The notes beneath the pieces are model-generated. The model did no database searches, was not told the DNA's origin, and saw only the letters and a program-made list of their open reading frames with translations. From NCBI RefSeq assembly GCF_007474605.1, contig NZ_VHKL01000001.1:372001-436000 (forward strand): a stretch of 64,000 nt of DNA, given 5' to 3'. Shown piece by piece: positions 41,630 through 50,249 of this stretch. Both the position numbers and the translations under genes were made by a program. Positions within the stretch are counted from its first letter, which is position 1, and each line of letters begins with the position of its first letter. Source of the DNA: Rhodoligotrophos appendicifer (GTDB lineage Bacteria; Pseudomonadota; Alphaproteobacteria; Rhizobiales; Im1).

Positions 41630-43020
41630 CGGTGCTCCTCACTGCGAAGGACGTGGCCGTCACCGCCGGCGATACGCTGCTAAAGCCTGCCTCGCTCGTG
41701 CTTCACAAAGGCCGCCCATTCACCATTCTGGGCGAAACAGGGTCCGGAAAGAGCCTGCTCGCTCAGGCCATCATGGGGACCTTGCCCAAAGGCCTGTGCG
41801 CTTCCGGCTCCGTGACCATCGGCGATCGCATACTGGATCTTTCCCAGGACGGCAACCATCGCAGCCTGTGGGGAACGGTGATCGGTGTGCTGCCGCAGGA
41901 GCCTTGGATGGCACTCGACCCGACGATGCGAGCGGTCCGCCAGGTCGAGGAGGGGTATCTGTATGTGCGGGGCGCCGACCGCGACACCGCGCGACGGTCC
42001 GCCAACACAGACCTGGCCGAAATCGCCCTCGAAACGGCCAGCGAAAAGCTGCCGTCACAGCTGTCCGGCGGCATGGCGCAACGCGTTGCCTTCGCTGCAG
42101 CACGCGCTGGAGGGGCTGCCATCATCATCGCCGATGAGCCGACCAAGGGGCTCGACGTGGCCCGCCGCGACGATGTGATCGCGCTTCTGGCGAAGGAGGT
42201 CGCATCCGGGGGTGGGCTGCTCACCATCACCCACGACCTCGAGCTGGCACGGCGCCTTGGGGGTGACGTCGCGATCATGCTGGAGGGCAAAGTGATCGAA
42301 CAGGGAGCGGCCGAAGCTGTCTTCCGGGCCCCTTCGCATGAATATACCCGGCGGCTCATCGCGGCCGATCCCGCGTCATGGCCGATGCGGGAGAAGACGG
42401 CGCCGGCCGGTCGGAGCATTCTGGTCGCGGAAGGGCTTGCCAAACGCCGTGGCGGGCAGCAGCTGTTCAAGGGCCGCGACTTCGCCGTCGGTGCGGGCGA
42501 AATTGTTGGCATCACCGGTCCCAGCGGTTGCGGCAAGAGTACATTCGGCGACATCCTTCTCGGTCTGTTGCAGCCCGATGAAGGCATCGTCTCTCGCTCC
42601 CCCGATTTCGCTCCGATCCGCTTCCAGAAGCTGTACCAGGATCCGCCCTCCGCCTTTCCGCAGCGGGTCACCCTCCGCTGTGCGCTGGACGACCTGGTGG
42701 CGCTGCATCGTCTCGACGAAAAACGCATCGCGCCGCTGTTGCACCGCCTGCGCCTGCCGGCATCCCTGCTCGACCGATTGCCCTCCGAGGTTTCGGGCGG
42801 GGAACTGCAACGGCTGGCCTTGCTGCGGGTGCTCTTGCTGGATCCAGTGTTCCTGTTCGCGGATGAACCCACGTCGCGCCTCGACCTCATCACCCAGCGT
42901 GAGACGATCGAGCTCTTGATCGAGATCGCCAAGGAGAGCGGCTGCGCTCTCCTGATCGTCAGCCACGATGCGGAGCTTATCGAGAAAACAAGTGATCGGA
43001 GTATCGCTTTCACTCTTTGA
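41626..43020 (+). CDS. Fused double ATP-binding protein of nickel/peptide-type ABC importer
   Basis: 464-residue protein holding both ATPases of the importer. Domain 1: GETGSGKSLLAQAIMG, signature LSGGMAQRVAFAAARAG, Walker B AIIIADEPTKGLD. Domain 2 from about residue 265: GPSGCGKSTFGDILLG, signature VSGGELQRLALLRVLL, Walker B FLFADEPTSRLD. Domain 2 is short, about 200 residues, and lacks the usual oligopeptide-type C-terminal extension. In most Ni/dipeptide importers these are two proteins. It ends the four-gene operon. Confidence 0.92.
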   Translation: MTVLLTAKDVAVTAGDTLLKPASLVLHKGRPFTILGETGSGKSLLAQAIMGTLPKGLCASGSVTIGDRILDLSQDGNHRSLWGTVIGVLPQEPWMALDPTMRAVRQVEEGYLYVRGADRDTARRSANTDLAEIALETASEKLPSQLSGGMAQRVAFAAARAGGAAIIIADEPTKGLDVARRDDVIALLAKEVASGGGLLTITHDLELARRLGGDVAIMLEGKVIEQGAAEAVFRAPSHEYTRRLIAADPASWPMREKTAPAGRSILVAEGLAKRRGGQQLFKGRDFAVGAGEIVGITGPSGCGKSTFGDILLGLLQPDEGIVSRSPDFAPIRFQKLYQDPPSAFPQRVTLRCALDDLVALHRLDEKRIAPLLHRLRLPASLLDRLPSEVSGGELQRLALLRVLLLDPVFLFADEPTSRLDLITQRETIELLIEIAKESGCALLIVSHDAELIEKTSDRSIAFTL

Positions 43021-43265
43021 AAGAGAAGCTGAAACTCTCATCTGGATCCGAGCGTCTTCGCGACATGTCGCTTTCCGTGATAACCGCAGAAGATCTTCTA
43101 TGGTGCTTCTCGAAGGTGAGACGCCGCGGCAAGCGCGAACCAAATACGGGTCCGTGGAAAGGTGGACGATAGCTCGACAACACGCTCCACACCCCTCTTG
43201 ATGACAAACTGAACGACGCGATGCTTCAGTCCGACATCTTTCGACGTACACGGGCGACGTTTGGC

Positions 43266-44729
43266 CTACACCTTCAGCACCATGGCCCGCCGCCGCTGCG
43301 TTGCGCAGAGCCACCAGAACTTTGTCGCCGAAAACGGCCACTGCGTGACGATCTTCCCACTGGGGGCGGAAAAATAATTCGTCGTCGATTTGTAGACGGA
43401 GGTCTCAAGCCGTTGCTGGAGCCATGAATTGTAGCGGTCGAACACGTCCCGTCTGACTTCAGCGCGGCGAGCCCCTTGGCGCATCATATCGGCAATGGTG
43501 TTCGCTGCGAATTTCGCTTGGCATTCCAGCATGAAGATCACGGGGCCAGCATTGGTGTTTGGGCCATACAGCATGAAGAAGTTGGGAAACCCGGGCATGC
43601 ACGTCCCGAGATACGCCGCGGGTTCGCCGGCCCACACCTCCTGAAGATCGGCGTTCGCTGACCCTTTGACCTCAAGCCGCGAGAGATAGCGCGCCGCGTG
43701 GAAGCCGGTCGCTAGGACGACGAGGTCGAGGTGATGGGAATGACCCTGAACGTCGACGACGCCATCAGCGCCGATTTCCCTCACGGCCGGTGCGATGCTC
43801 ACATTGGGCTGCGCGATCGCTTTATAGTAGAGGTCGTTCACGATCGGACGCTTGCCGTAGAACGGGAAGTCCGGCGTCAGCGTCTCGATCAGGTCGGGTC
43901 GACCATCCAGCGCCTGCCTGAGGTGATTTTCGGCGATCTTGCGCATCCGTATGTTGGTGCGGGAGCCCGGCTGATCCTGCTTCCCCAAGATCTTGACCTT
44001 CTCGTACTTGTAGTACTCATGGAGGAATTTCATCCGGTATCTAAGCGGCCGGCTTTGGCGCCGCCTCTCCTCGGGAGTATATGTGCGATTGCCCTTGGGC
44101 ATGGCCCAATTGGGCGAACGCTGGAAGACCGTAACGCTGTCAGCCGCCTTCGTCGCCTCTGCCACCACCTGAACGGCCGATGACCCCGTACCCACGACAC
44201 CAACCTTCAGGCCGTCAAACCGCAGATCCTTTGGCCATTGCGCCGTGTGGACGATCTTAACGGATGATGCCTTCTGATCCACCCAGTCGGGAAGGAGCGG
44301 TACGTTGAGGAAGCCGACGCAGGAGACGACGACATCGAATTCCCGCGTCCCGCCATCGGCGAAGGTAAGCGTGTAGGAACTGCGCTCATCGGACCAGGCT
44401 GCAGAACGGACAGCCGCATTGAACTGAAAGTGCCGTCTCAGGTCGAACCGGTCCACCGTCCTTTCCAGATAGGAAAGGATCTCATCATGGGCGGCATAGC
44501 GCTGGCTCCAGTCGAAATCGCTGAAGGTGAAGCTGTAGAGGTGCGAGGGCGTGTCGACCTCGGCCCCGGGATAGCGATTGTCGTACCACGTTCCCCCCAG
44601 ACTCTCGGACGCCTCGAAAATCGTGAACTCCGAAAGCCCTCTTCGCCTCAGATGGTAGGCGGTGGCGATGCCGCTGATCCCCCCGCCGATGACGGCAATG
44701 CGGGGCTGTCTCATGGAAACATTTTCCAT
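43266..44729 (-). CDS. FAD-dependent monooxygenase, BVMO-like
   Basis: 487-residue flavoprotein with two Rossmann folds: AVIGGGISGIATAYHLRRRG for FAD and VGVVGTGSSAVQVVAEAT for NADPH. GGTWYDNRYPGAEVDTPSHLYSFTF matches cyclohexanone monooxygenase-type proteins and is cited here by its parts GGTWYDNRYPG and PSHLYSFTF. The BVMO fingerprint is degenerate: HTAQWP keeps His and Trp-Pro, but the preceding Phe and Gly are Ser and Val. It may oxygenate a ketone, or act as an N- or S-oxygenase. The ATG at 44729 is the longest start; another lies at 44714. Confidence 0.82.
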   Translation of the reverse strand: MENVSMRQPRIAVIGGGISGIATAYHLRRRGLSEFTIFEASESLGGTWYDNRYPGAEVDTPSHLYSFTFSDFDWSQRYAAHDEILSYLERTVDRFDLRRHFQFNAAVRSAAWSDERSSYTLTFADGGTREFDVVVSCVGFLNVPLLPDWVDQKASSVKIVHTAQWPKDLRFDGLKVGVVGTGSSAVQVVAEATKAADSVTVFQRSPNWAMPKGNRTYTPEERRRQSRPLRYRMKFLHEYYKYEKVKILGKQDQPGSRTNIRMRKIAENHLRQALDGRPDLIETLTPDFPFYGKRPIVNDLYYKAIAQPNVSIAPAVREIGADGVVDVQGHSHHLDLVVLATGFHAARYLSRLEVKGSANADLQEVWAGEPAAYLGTCMPGFPNFFMLYGPNTNAGPVIFMLECQAKFAANTIADMMRQGARRAEVRRDVFDRYNSWLQQRLETSVYKSTTNYFSAPSGKIVTQWPFSATKFWWLCATQRRRAMVLKV

Positions 44730-44990
44730 TCAACGATAATGGCTGGGGCCGTGACCACCCGTCCGCAGCCGCTCTCCCTGACGCTGGGCATGCCAGCCTG
44801 GCAGGTGAGATCGGTCCTCTTCAGGGTGACGTCGACGGTCCGGTCCCATTCGTCTTCGGCGATCTTCATGAAGTCGCCGAACTGAAGACCCCGGCGCTGC
44901 AGAGCACTCTATCAAGCTCCCCGAAGCTGTCCAGGATCCTCTCCACGCCGCGCCGAAATCGGACTTTCAGTTCTTCGCGCGAAGACTACC
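44712..44990 (-). pseudogene. Remnant of an SDR oxidoreductase gene
   Basis: Translation of the minus strand gives SDR fragments in two frames. SREELKVRFRRGVERILDSF and then ELDRVLCSAGVFSS (about 44985-44890) match the region before the NNAG motif. After a frame change near 44885, DFMKIAEDEWDRTVDVTLK, LTCQAGMPSVRESGCGRVV and TAPAIIV follow to about 44730. In intact SDRs these are adjacent. The catalytic YxxxK half and the Rossmann N-terminus are missing, and NNAG has become CSAG. It abuts the BVMO-like gene, so a deletion probably joined them. Confidence 0.7.
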
Positions 44991-45151
44991 AACGCATTTT
45001 TCTGCGACGCGTCAAAGGATGCGCTCGCATGATGATCGACATGATGTACTTTCAAACCTCGAGAAGCTGGCTGTTGCGTATGCCGATCACTGGCTGGACC
45101 TCCGAGTTGACAATTCCAGTCGCACTGCATCGCAAAAGCATCGATCGGAAA

Positions 45152-46531
45152 CTAAAGCTGCTTGAAGGTTGACTCGACTGCGTCTGCTGCAGCCTTGACG
45201 ATGATGTCGGCATCTTCTCTCGTAAGACAGAGCGGCGGCGCGAAGCCGAGGATGTCACCTTGCGGCATGGCACGACCGATGACGCCGCGCTCGGCAAGGG
45301 CGGACGCAATCTGAGGTCCGACTTTCCGCGACGCATCGAAAAACCTGCGGTCGGGCTTATCCTCGACGAATTCTACCGCCGCAAGCATCCCATCGCCGCG
45401 TACATCGCCGACATGTGCGTGGCCGCCGAGTGCTTCGGCGAGCTGCTTGCGGAAATAGGCGCCGACCGTGCCGGCGTTCTCAACAAGTCCCAGGGTGTCG
45501 ATCAACTCCAAATTGGCGACGCCGGCAGCGGCGCAAATCGGGTGCGCCGAATAGGTCCAGCCATGGCCGAGCGCGCCCATCCTGTCCGATCCCTGAACCA
45601 GGACCTTCCACATGCCTTCAGCGACAATCACGCCCGACAGCGGCGCATAGGCAGAGGTCAGCCCTTTGGCGATGGTGATGAGATCGGGCGTCATGCCATA
45701 GTGATCGGAGCCGAACATCGTACCGAGCCGGCCGAAACCGGTGACGACCTCATCGGCGACCAGCAGAACATCATATTTCTTGAGCACAGCCTGGATCTTC
45801 TGCCAGTAGCCCATGGGCGGCGGGACGATGCCTCCGGTGCCGAGGACGGGTTCGCCGATGAAAGCTGCAACCGTATCCGGCCCCTCGGCAAGAATCATTT
45901 CCTCGAGCTTGTCGGCGCAATGCTGCGAGAATTGCTCCTCGCTCATCGAGCGATCCTCGCGCCGGAAATAATAGGGGGCCTCGGTATGCAGGATCGGAGC
46001 GCGCGGGAGGTCGAAGGCGTTGTGGAAGAGTTCCAGTCCGGTCAAGGATCCGGTCATCACTCCTGATCCGTGATAGCCGCGCCAGCGGGAGATGATCTTC
46101 TTCTTCTCGGGCCGCCCGAGCACATTGTTGTAGTACCAGATCAACTTGATGTTGGTCTCGTTCGCGTCCGAACCGCCAAGACCGAAATAGACGCGGCTCA
46201 TGCCATCCGGCGCGCGATCGATGATCATTTTGGCAAGCCGGATCGACACTTCCGTGCCGTGTCCTGCATAGGCATGGTAGTAGGCCAGTTGGCGGGCCTG
46301 CTCTGCAATGGCATCGCTGATTTCGGTGCGTCCGTAGCCGACATTCACACAATAGAGGCCGGCGAAGGCATCGATGCTCACTTTTCCCGCGGAATCGCGG
46401 ATGCGCACGCCCTCGCCGCCGGTGATGACGCGCGCCGGGCTCTCGCCGCGCGCATGGGTGCCCATAGGGGTCGACGGGTGAAAGAAGTGGTCGCGGTCCC
46501 AGGCGGCGAGTTCGTTTGATCGGTCGAGCAT
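45152..46531 (-). CDS. Class III aminotransferase (putrescine/GABA/omega-amino acid type)
   Basis: 459-residue PLP enzyme. Features are VYFGLGGSDANETNIKL, SRWRGYHGSGVMTGSLTG, the cofactor Asp in VLLVADEVVTGFGRLG, and the Schiff-base Lys in TIAKGLTSAYAPLSG. FAGLYCVNVGYGR at the N-terminus is typical of pyruvate-dependent omega-transaminases of the SpuC/taurine-pyruvate group. The ATG at 46531 has AAGGAG upstream. A semialdehyde dehydrogenase gene lies 36 bp upstream in the same operon, so the aldehyde formed would be oxidised next. Confidence 0.9.
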   Translation of the reverse strand: MLDRSNELAAWDRDHFFHPSTPMGTHARGESPARVITGGEGVRIRDSAGKVSIDAFAGLYCVNVGYGRTEISDAIAEQARQLAYYHAYAGHGTEVSIRLAKMIIDRAPDGMSRVYFGLGGSDANETNIKLIWYYNNVLGRPEKKKIISRWRGYHGSGVMTGSLTGLELFHNAFDLPRAPILHTEAPYYFRREDRSMSEEQFSQHCADKLEEMILAEGPDTVAAFIGEPVLGTGGIVPPPMGYWQKIQAVLKKYDVLLVADEVVTGFGRLGTMFGSDHYGMTPDLITIAKGLTSAYAPLSGVIVAEGMWKVLVQGSDRMGALGHGWTYSAHPICAAAGVANLELIDTLGLVENAGTVGAYFRKQLAEALGGHAHVGDVRGDGMLAAVEFVEDKPDRRFFDASRKVGPQIASALAERGVIGRAMPQGDILGFAPPLCLTREDADIIVKAAADAVESTFKQL

Positions 46532-46567
46532 GACAGCTCCTTTTATTTCAGGTTGCGAGACCCGGTC

Positions 46568-48061
46568 TCAGGCGAGATTCAGGCAGACATATTTCAGGTC
46601 GGTAAAGGCTTCCATCCCGCGCCGCGATCCCTCGCAATCGAGACCGGACTGCTTGACGCCGCCAAAGGGGACTGGCGCGCCGGTGATCTTCACCCGGTTG
46701 ATGGCGACCATGCCATATTCGAGGGCTGCAGCCATGCGGCGCTGGCGCGCGCCGTTTTCGGTCACGACATAGGCGACCAATCCATATTCGGTCTCGTTCG
46801 CGCGGGTGACGACCTCCTCCTCCGCATCGAAGGGAGTTACCGCCGCTACCGGGCCAAAAGTCTCCTCGCGCATAATCGCGGCGGCGTCCGGCACGTCGGC
46901 CAGCAGGGTCGGCTGCATGAAGAGGTGTCCCGCGTCATGGCGCCGGCCTCCGGCAAGAAGTCGAGCGCCCCGGGCGAGCGCATCGCTGATATGCGCCTCG
47001 GATTTTGCAATGGCGCGTTCGTGCATCAGCGGCCCGATCTCGACGCCCGGCTGCAGGCCTGGGCCGACTTTAAGCCTTGAGACCCGCTTCGCAAACGCCT
47101 GGCAAAAGGCGTCATAGATAGAGCGTTCGACATAGATGCGGTTGGCGGCGAGGCAATCCTGGCCCGATGTCGCAAACTTGGCCTGGACGGCGATGTCGAC
47201 GGCTTTCGTCAGGTCTGAATCGGCAAAGACGATCAGCGGCGCATGGCCCCCGAGTTCCATGACGAGGCGCTTAATGGTGGGGGCGCATTGTGCTGCGATC
47301 AGGCGGCCGATCTCGGTCGAGCCGGTGAATGACAGGGCACGCACGCGCAGATCGGCACAGAAGGTCCCGACGATGGTCGCGGCGTCGCCGGTGACGATGT
47401 TGAGGACGCCGGCTGGAATTCCCGCCCGCGCACCGAGCTCGGCCAGTGCCAGAGCCGAAAGCGGGGTTTCGGTCGAAGGATGAGCCACCACCGTACAGCC
47501 GGCCGCGAGAGCGGCCGCGGCCTTGCGCGTCAGCATCGCGGAGGGGAAGTTCCACGGGGTCGCAACACCGACCACGCCGACCGGCTCCCGCCGCACCGCC
47601 ATCTCGGCGCCCGGCAGGTGGCTGGTCACGCCCTCCACGTTTGAGCGCTTGGCTTCCTCTGCATACCATTCCACGAAGGAGGCTGCGTAGTCGATCTCGC
47701 CGAGCGACTCCGAGAGGGGCTTGCCTTGTTCGTGGGTCAAGATCAAAGCGAGGTCGTCGCGCGCCGCCACGATCAGGTCGAACCAGCGGCGCAGAATGAC
47801 CGATCGCTCCTGTGGCAGGCGCTTCTTCCAATGCTTGAACGCACGGGATGCGGCATCGATCGCGGCGGTCACCTCGGCGCCTTCCAGCGAGGCAACTCGG
47901 GCGAGTACGGCACCCGATGCGGGATCCGCCACCTCGAAGCTCAGCGCACGCCCACCTGAGGTCCAGCGCCCGTCCACATAGGCTTGCTCGCGCAACAGGC
48001 TGTGGTCAGCCAAACAGGCTGTCAGTATGTCCGCATCTGTGGCAGCGAAGGCCGTTTTCAA
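46568..48061 (-). CDS. gabD: NAD(P)-dependent succinate-semialdehyde dehydrogenase family
   Basis: 497-residue aldehyde dehydrogenase. NFPSAMLTRKAAAALAAGC forms part of the cofactor site, ALSFTGSTEIGRLI the nucleotide loop, MELGGHAPLIVF holds the general-base Glu and SGQDCLAANRIYV the catalytic Cys. GVKQSGLDCEGSRRGMEAF at the C-terminus is typical of GabD. It converts succinate semialdehyde, or a near relative, to the acid. The start is a TTG at 48061 with AGGAGA eight bases upstream. Divergent from the Lrp-type regulator. Confidence 0.9.
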   Translation of the reverse strand: MKTAFAATDADILTACLADHSLLREQAYVDGRWTSGGRALSFEVADPASGAVLARVASLEGAEVTAAIDAASRAFKHWKKRLPQERSVILRRWFDLIVAARDDLALILTHEQGKPLSESLGEIDYAASFVEWYAEEAKRSNVEGVTSHLPGAEMAVRREPVGVVGVATPWNFPSAMLTRKAAAALAAGCTVVAHPSTETPLSALALAELGARAGIPAGVLNIVTGDAATIVGTFCADLRVRALSFTGSTEIGRLIAAQCAPTIKRLVMELGGHAPLIVFADSDLTKAVDIAVQAKFATSGQDCLAANRIYVERSIYDAFCQAFAKRVSRLKVGPGLQPGVEIGPLMHERAIAKSEAHISDALARGARLLAGGRRHDAGHLFMQPTLLADVPDAAAIMREETFGPVAAVTPFDAEEEVVTRANETEYGLVAYVVTENGARQRRMAAALEYGMVAINRVKITGAPVPFGGVKQSGLDCEGSRRGMEAFTDLKYVCLNLA

Positions 48062-48145
48062 CGAAGTCTCCTCTTAAGAAGCGGCACCTGCGAGCTCGAA
48101 ACCCGCTCGAAACAGTTCAAACAAAAATAACCCAGAAAGCGTGGT

Positions 48146-48206
48146 GTATTTCTGCAAAAGAAACCGTATTTCTGCATAATATCGGTGAAATTCTCTATTT
48201 TCTGCA
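48146..48206. promoter_or_regulatory. Triple TATTTCTGCA repeat, candidate Lrp-type operator
   Basis: In the 155-bp divergent gap the word GTATTTCTGCA occurs at 48146 and 48166, and TATTTTCTGCA at 48196. The TCTGCA cores are 20 and 30 bp apart, about two and three helical turns, so they lie on one face of the DNA. Parts can also pair as TTTCT/AGAAA. Phased AT-rich repeats like these fit binding by an octameric Lrp/AsnC protein. Confidence 0.65.
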
Positions 48207-48216
48207 GGAATCCTGA

Positions 48217-48690
48217 ATGAAATCGATAAATCGCGCTGACGTCGCCCTTTTGAACGCTCTTCAACGGGATAACCGCCTCACGTCGGAAGCGATGGCAGAG
48301 ATCGCAGGGTTGTCCCCCACCGCCTGTCAAAGACGCGTGAAGCGGCTTCGTGAAGAAGGCATCATCGAAGGTGACGTATCAATCGTTTCGCCCGATGCAG
48401 TTGGGCGGCCTATAAGCATGATTGTGGCAGTCTCTCTCGAACGCGAGCGCGCCGACATTATCGATCGCTTCAAGCGAGCCATTCGCGAAACACCAGAAGT
48501 GATGACCGGCTACTACGTCACCGGGGATTCCGATTTCATATTGATCATCTCGGCCAAGGATATGGCGGGCTACGAAGCGTTCACGCGTCGGTTTTTTTAC
48601 GAGAATCCCGACATAAAGGGCTTCAAGACGCTTGTGGTGATGGACCGGGTGAAGGCCGGTTTTGCACTTCCGATAGAGGTCTCATCTTAA
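48217..48690 (+). CDS. Lrp/AsnC family transcriptional regulator
   Basis: 157-residue regulator. The N-terminal helix-turn-helix (NRADVALLNALQRDNRLTSE by parts, GLSPTACQRRVKRLREEGII) is followed by the RAM ligand domain (ETPEVMTGYYVTGDSDFILI and TLVVMDRVKAG). It probably controls the divergent gabD-aminotransferase operon in response to an amino acid or amine, and itself. The ATG at 48217 sits close behind the third repeat of the candidate operator. Confidence 0.92.
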   Translation: MKSINRADVALLNALQRDNRLTSEAMAEIAGLSPTACQRRVKRLREEGIIEGDVSIVSPDAVGRPISMIVAVSLERERADIIDRFKRAIRETPEVMTGYYVTGDSDFILIISAKDMAGYEAFTRRFFYENPDIKGFKTLVVMDRVKAGFALPIEVSS

Positions 48691-48986
48691 GAATGGAGGG
48701 GGCAAGGGCGCGTCTCGCTTCAGAATTGGCGGCGTGTCACCAGGCGGATTGATGATTAGCCGTCTGCAAGTCATGCGAGTGTGCTCCCCGCGATCTCGAT
48801 GGGAACGACCGAAAACGGATAGTCCGCTTACGGCCATTACCGTTCAGGAATTCTATAAAACGCTGGATTTTTTCCGGAAACGCACAACATTCAGCAGCCC
48901 TAAATTTGTTTATATGTCGACGATCGACCTGCGCCGCGCTTCAGCTGCATCGGTATCAGGAGCAACATTCTGTTGAGGAACGGAAT
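48691..48986. other. Convergent intergenic region
   Basis: About 296 bp between the Lrp gene and the CoA transferase. An 80-codon frame is open on the plus strand but has no ribosome site or recognisable sequence. I see no clear terminator hairpin. Confidence 0.4.
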
Positions 48987-50249
48987 TTACCCTGCACTTA
49001 TGATGGAATCATTCGCTCTAAGCTTTTCGATATCAAAATCTGAGCAACCCACTTCTTTTAATACTTCGACGGTGTGCTCGCCCAGGCCTGGCGCCGCACG
49101 GGGGGTGTTGACAGGCGTCCCTGAAAATTTCACGGGAAAGCCGATGGTTTTCACCCGGCCGCGTCGCGGATGTTCGACGATGGGCACCATGTCGCGGGCA
49201 ATGACTTGTGGATCATCATGCATTGCCGGCACAGTCAGGATTGGGCCAGCCGGGATGCCGGTCGCCTCGAAATCGGCCAGCCATTCTTGTGCAGTTCGGA
49301 GCTTGAACAGCGCCACGAGGATTTCATCAAGTGCAGCCTTATTGGCCATGCGGTCGGTGTTTTGTTTGAAGCGAGGGTCGTCAGCCAGTTCGGGTGCGTT
49401 TAGAATTTTGGTCAGCCGCAGCCAGTTCGGTTGGCTTGCCGCACCGACATTGATCCAGCCGTCGGCTGTTTCATAAGCCTGGTATGGCGCGCTGAGGGGA
49501 TGCGCCGATCCCAAGGCGCCGGGGCTGTCGCCCGTGGCGAATGTGATGGCGGAATGCCAATAGGTGAAGGTCACGCCGGCTTCGAGCAGAGAGGTGTCCA
49601 CCAATTGTCCGCGCCCCGTACTTTGCCTGGCAAAGAGGGCCGCGGATACGCCCATGGCGGCGAGAATGCCGGCCGTGATATCGGTGATCGGAGGCCCGAC
49701 TTTCACTGGCGGCCGTCCTTCACCTTCGCCGGTGATACTCATTAACCCACTGATGCCTTGCGCGATGAGATCGAAGCCTCCGCGTGTGGCATAGGGCCCG
49801 GTCCGTCCAAAACCGGACACTGAACAATAAACGAGTTGCGGGAATTCCTCGCGCAGTGTTTCCCACCCCAACCCGAGCTTGGACATCGTGTCATGGCGAT
49901 AATTTTCGATGAGCACATCCGCCCGCGCCAGCAGCCGGCGCAGAATGGCGCGCCCGTCCTCCGTTTTAAGATTGAGGGCTATCCCGCGCTTGTTGCGGTT
50001 CATCATCATGAAGGCATGGCTGTCGGGATCGCCGGCCTCATTCGGCATGGTGTCCCGGCGCGTATCGTCGCCGCCCGGCACCCGCTCCACCTTGATCACA
50101 TCGGCCCCCATATCCGCGAGCATACGTCCGCAGGTTGGCCCGGCCATGACATGGGCCAGCTCGATGACGGTCACGCCCTGCAACGGGCCTGTCAGCTTGT
50201 CCTTCATGCTCTCGTCGTCCTCCGGAAATCTTGGATATCGGGCGCTCAT
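48987..50249 (-). CDS. CaiB/BaiF family CoA transferase
   Basis: 420-residue class III CoA transferase. The N-terminal GVTVIELAHVMAGPTCGRML and LADMGADVIKVERVPGGDDTR are family hallmarks. The catalytic Asp is expected in the RGGFDLIAQGISGLMSITGE region. The C-terminal MAANKAALDEIL-like helix and GIPAGPILTVPAMHDDPQ are present. It moves CoA between carboxylic acids, for example from succinyl-CoA. The ATG at 50249 overlaps the enoyl-CoA hydratase stop; an ATG at 50207 with GGAGGACG upstream is the alternative. Confidence 0.9.
   Translation of the reverse strand: MSARYPRFPEDDESMKDKLTGPLQGVTVIELAHVMAGPTCGRMLADMGADVIKVERVPGGDDTRRDTMPNEAGDPDSHAFMMMNRNKRGIALNLKTEDGRAILRRLLARADVLIENYRHDTMSKLGLGWETLREEFPQLVYCSVSGFGRTGPYATRGGFDLIAQGISGLMSITGEGEGRPPVKVGPPITDITAGILAAMGVSAALFARQSTGRGQLVDTSLLEAGVTFTYWHSAITFATGDSPGALGSAHPLSAPYQAYETADGWINVGAASQPNWLRLTKILNAPELADDPRFKQNTDRMANKAALDEILVALFKLRTAQEWLADFEATGIPAGPILTVPAMHDDPQVIARDMVPIVEHPRRGRVKTIGFPVKFSGTPVNTPRAAPGLGEHTVEVLKEVGCSDFDIEKLRANDSIISAG

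Noticed and set aside
43010-43207. 65-codon minus-strand frame between the ABC ATPase and the BVMO-like gene
   Set aside because: Starts and ends without coding signals and overlaps the ATPase end; no family seen.
48734-48976. 80-codon frame after the Lrp gene
   Set aside because: No ribosome site, odd composition and no similarity; likely chance.
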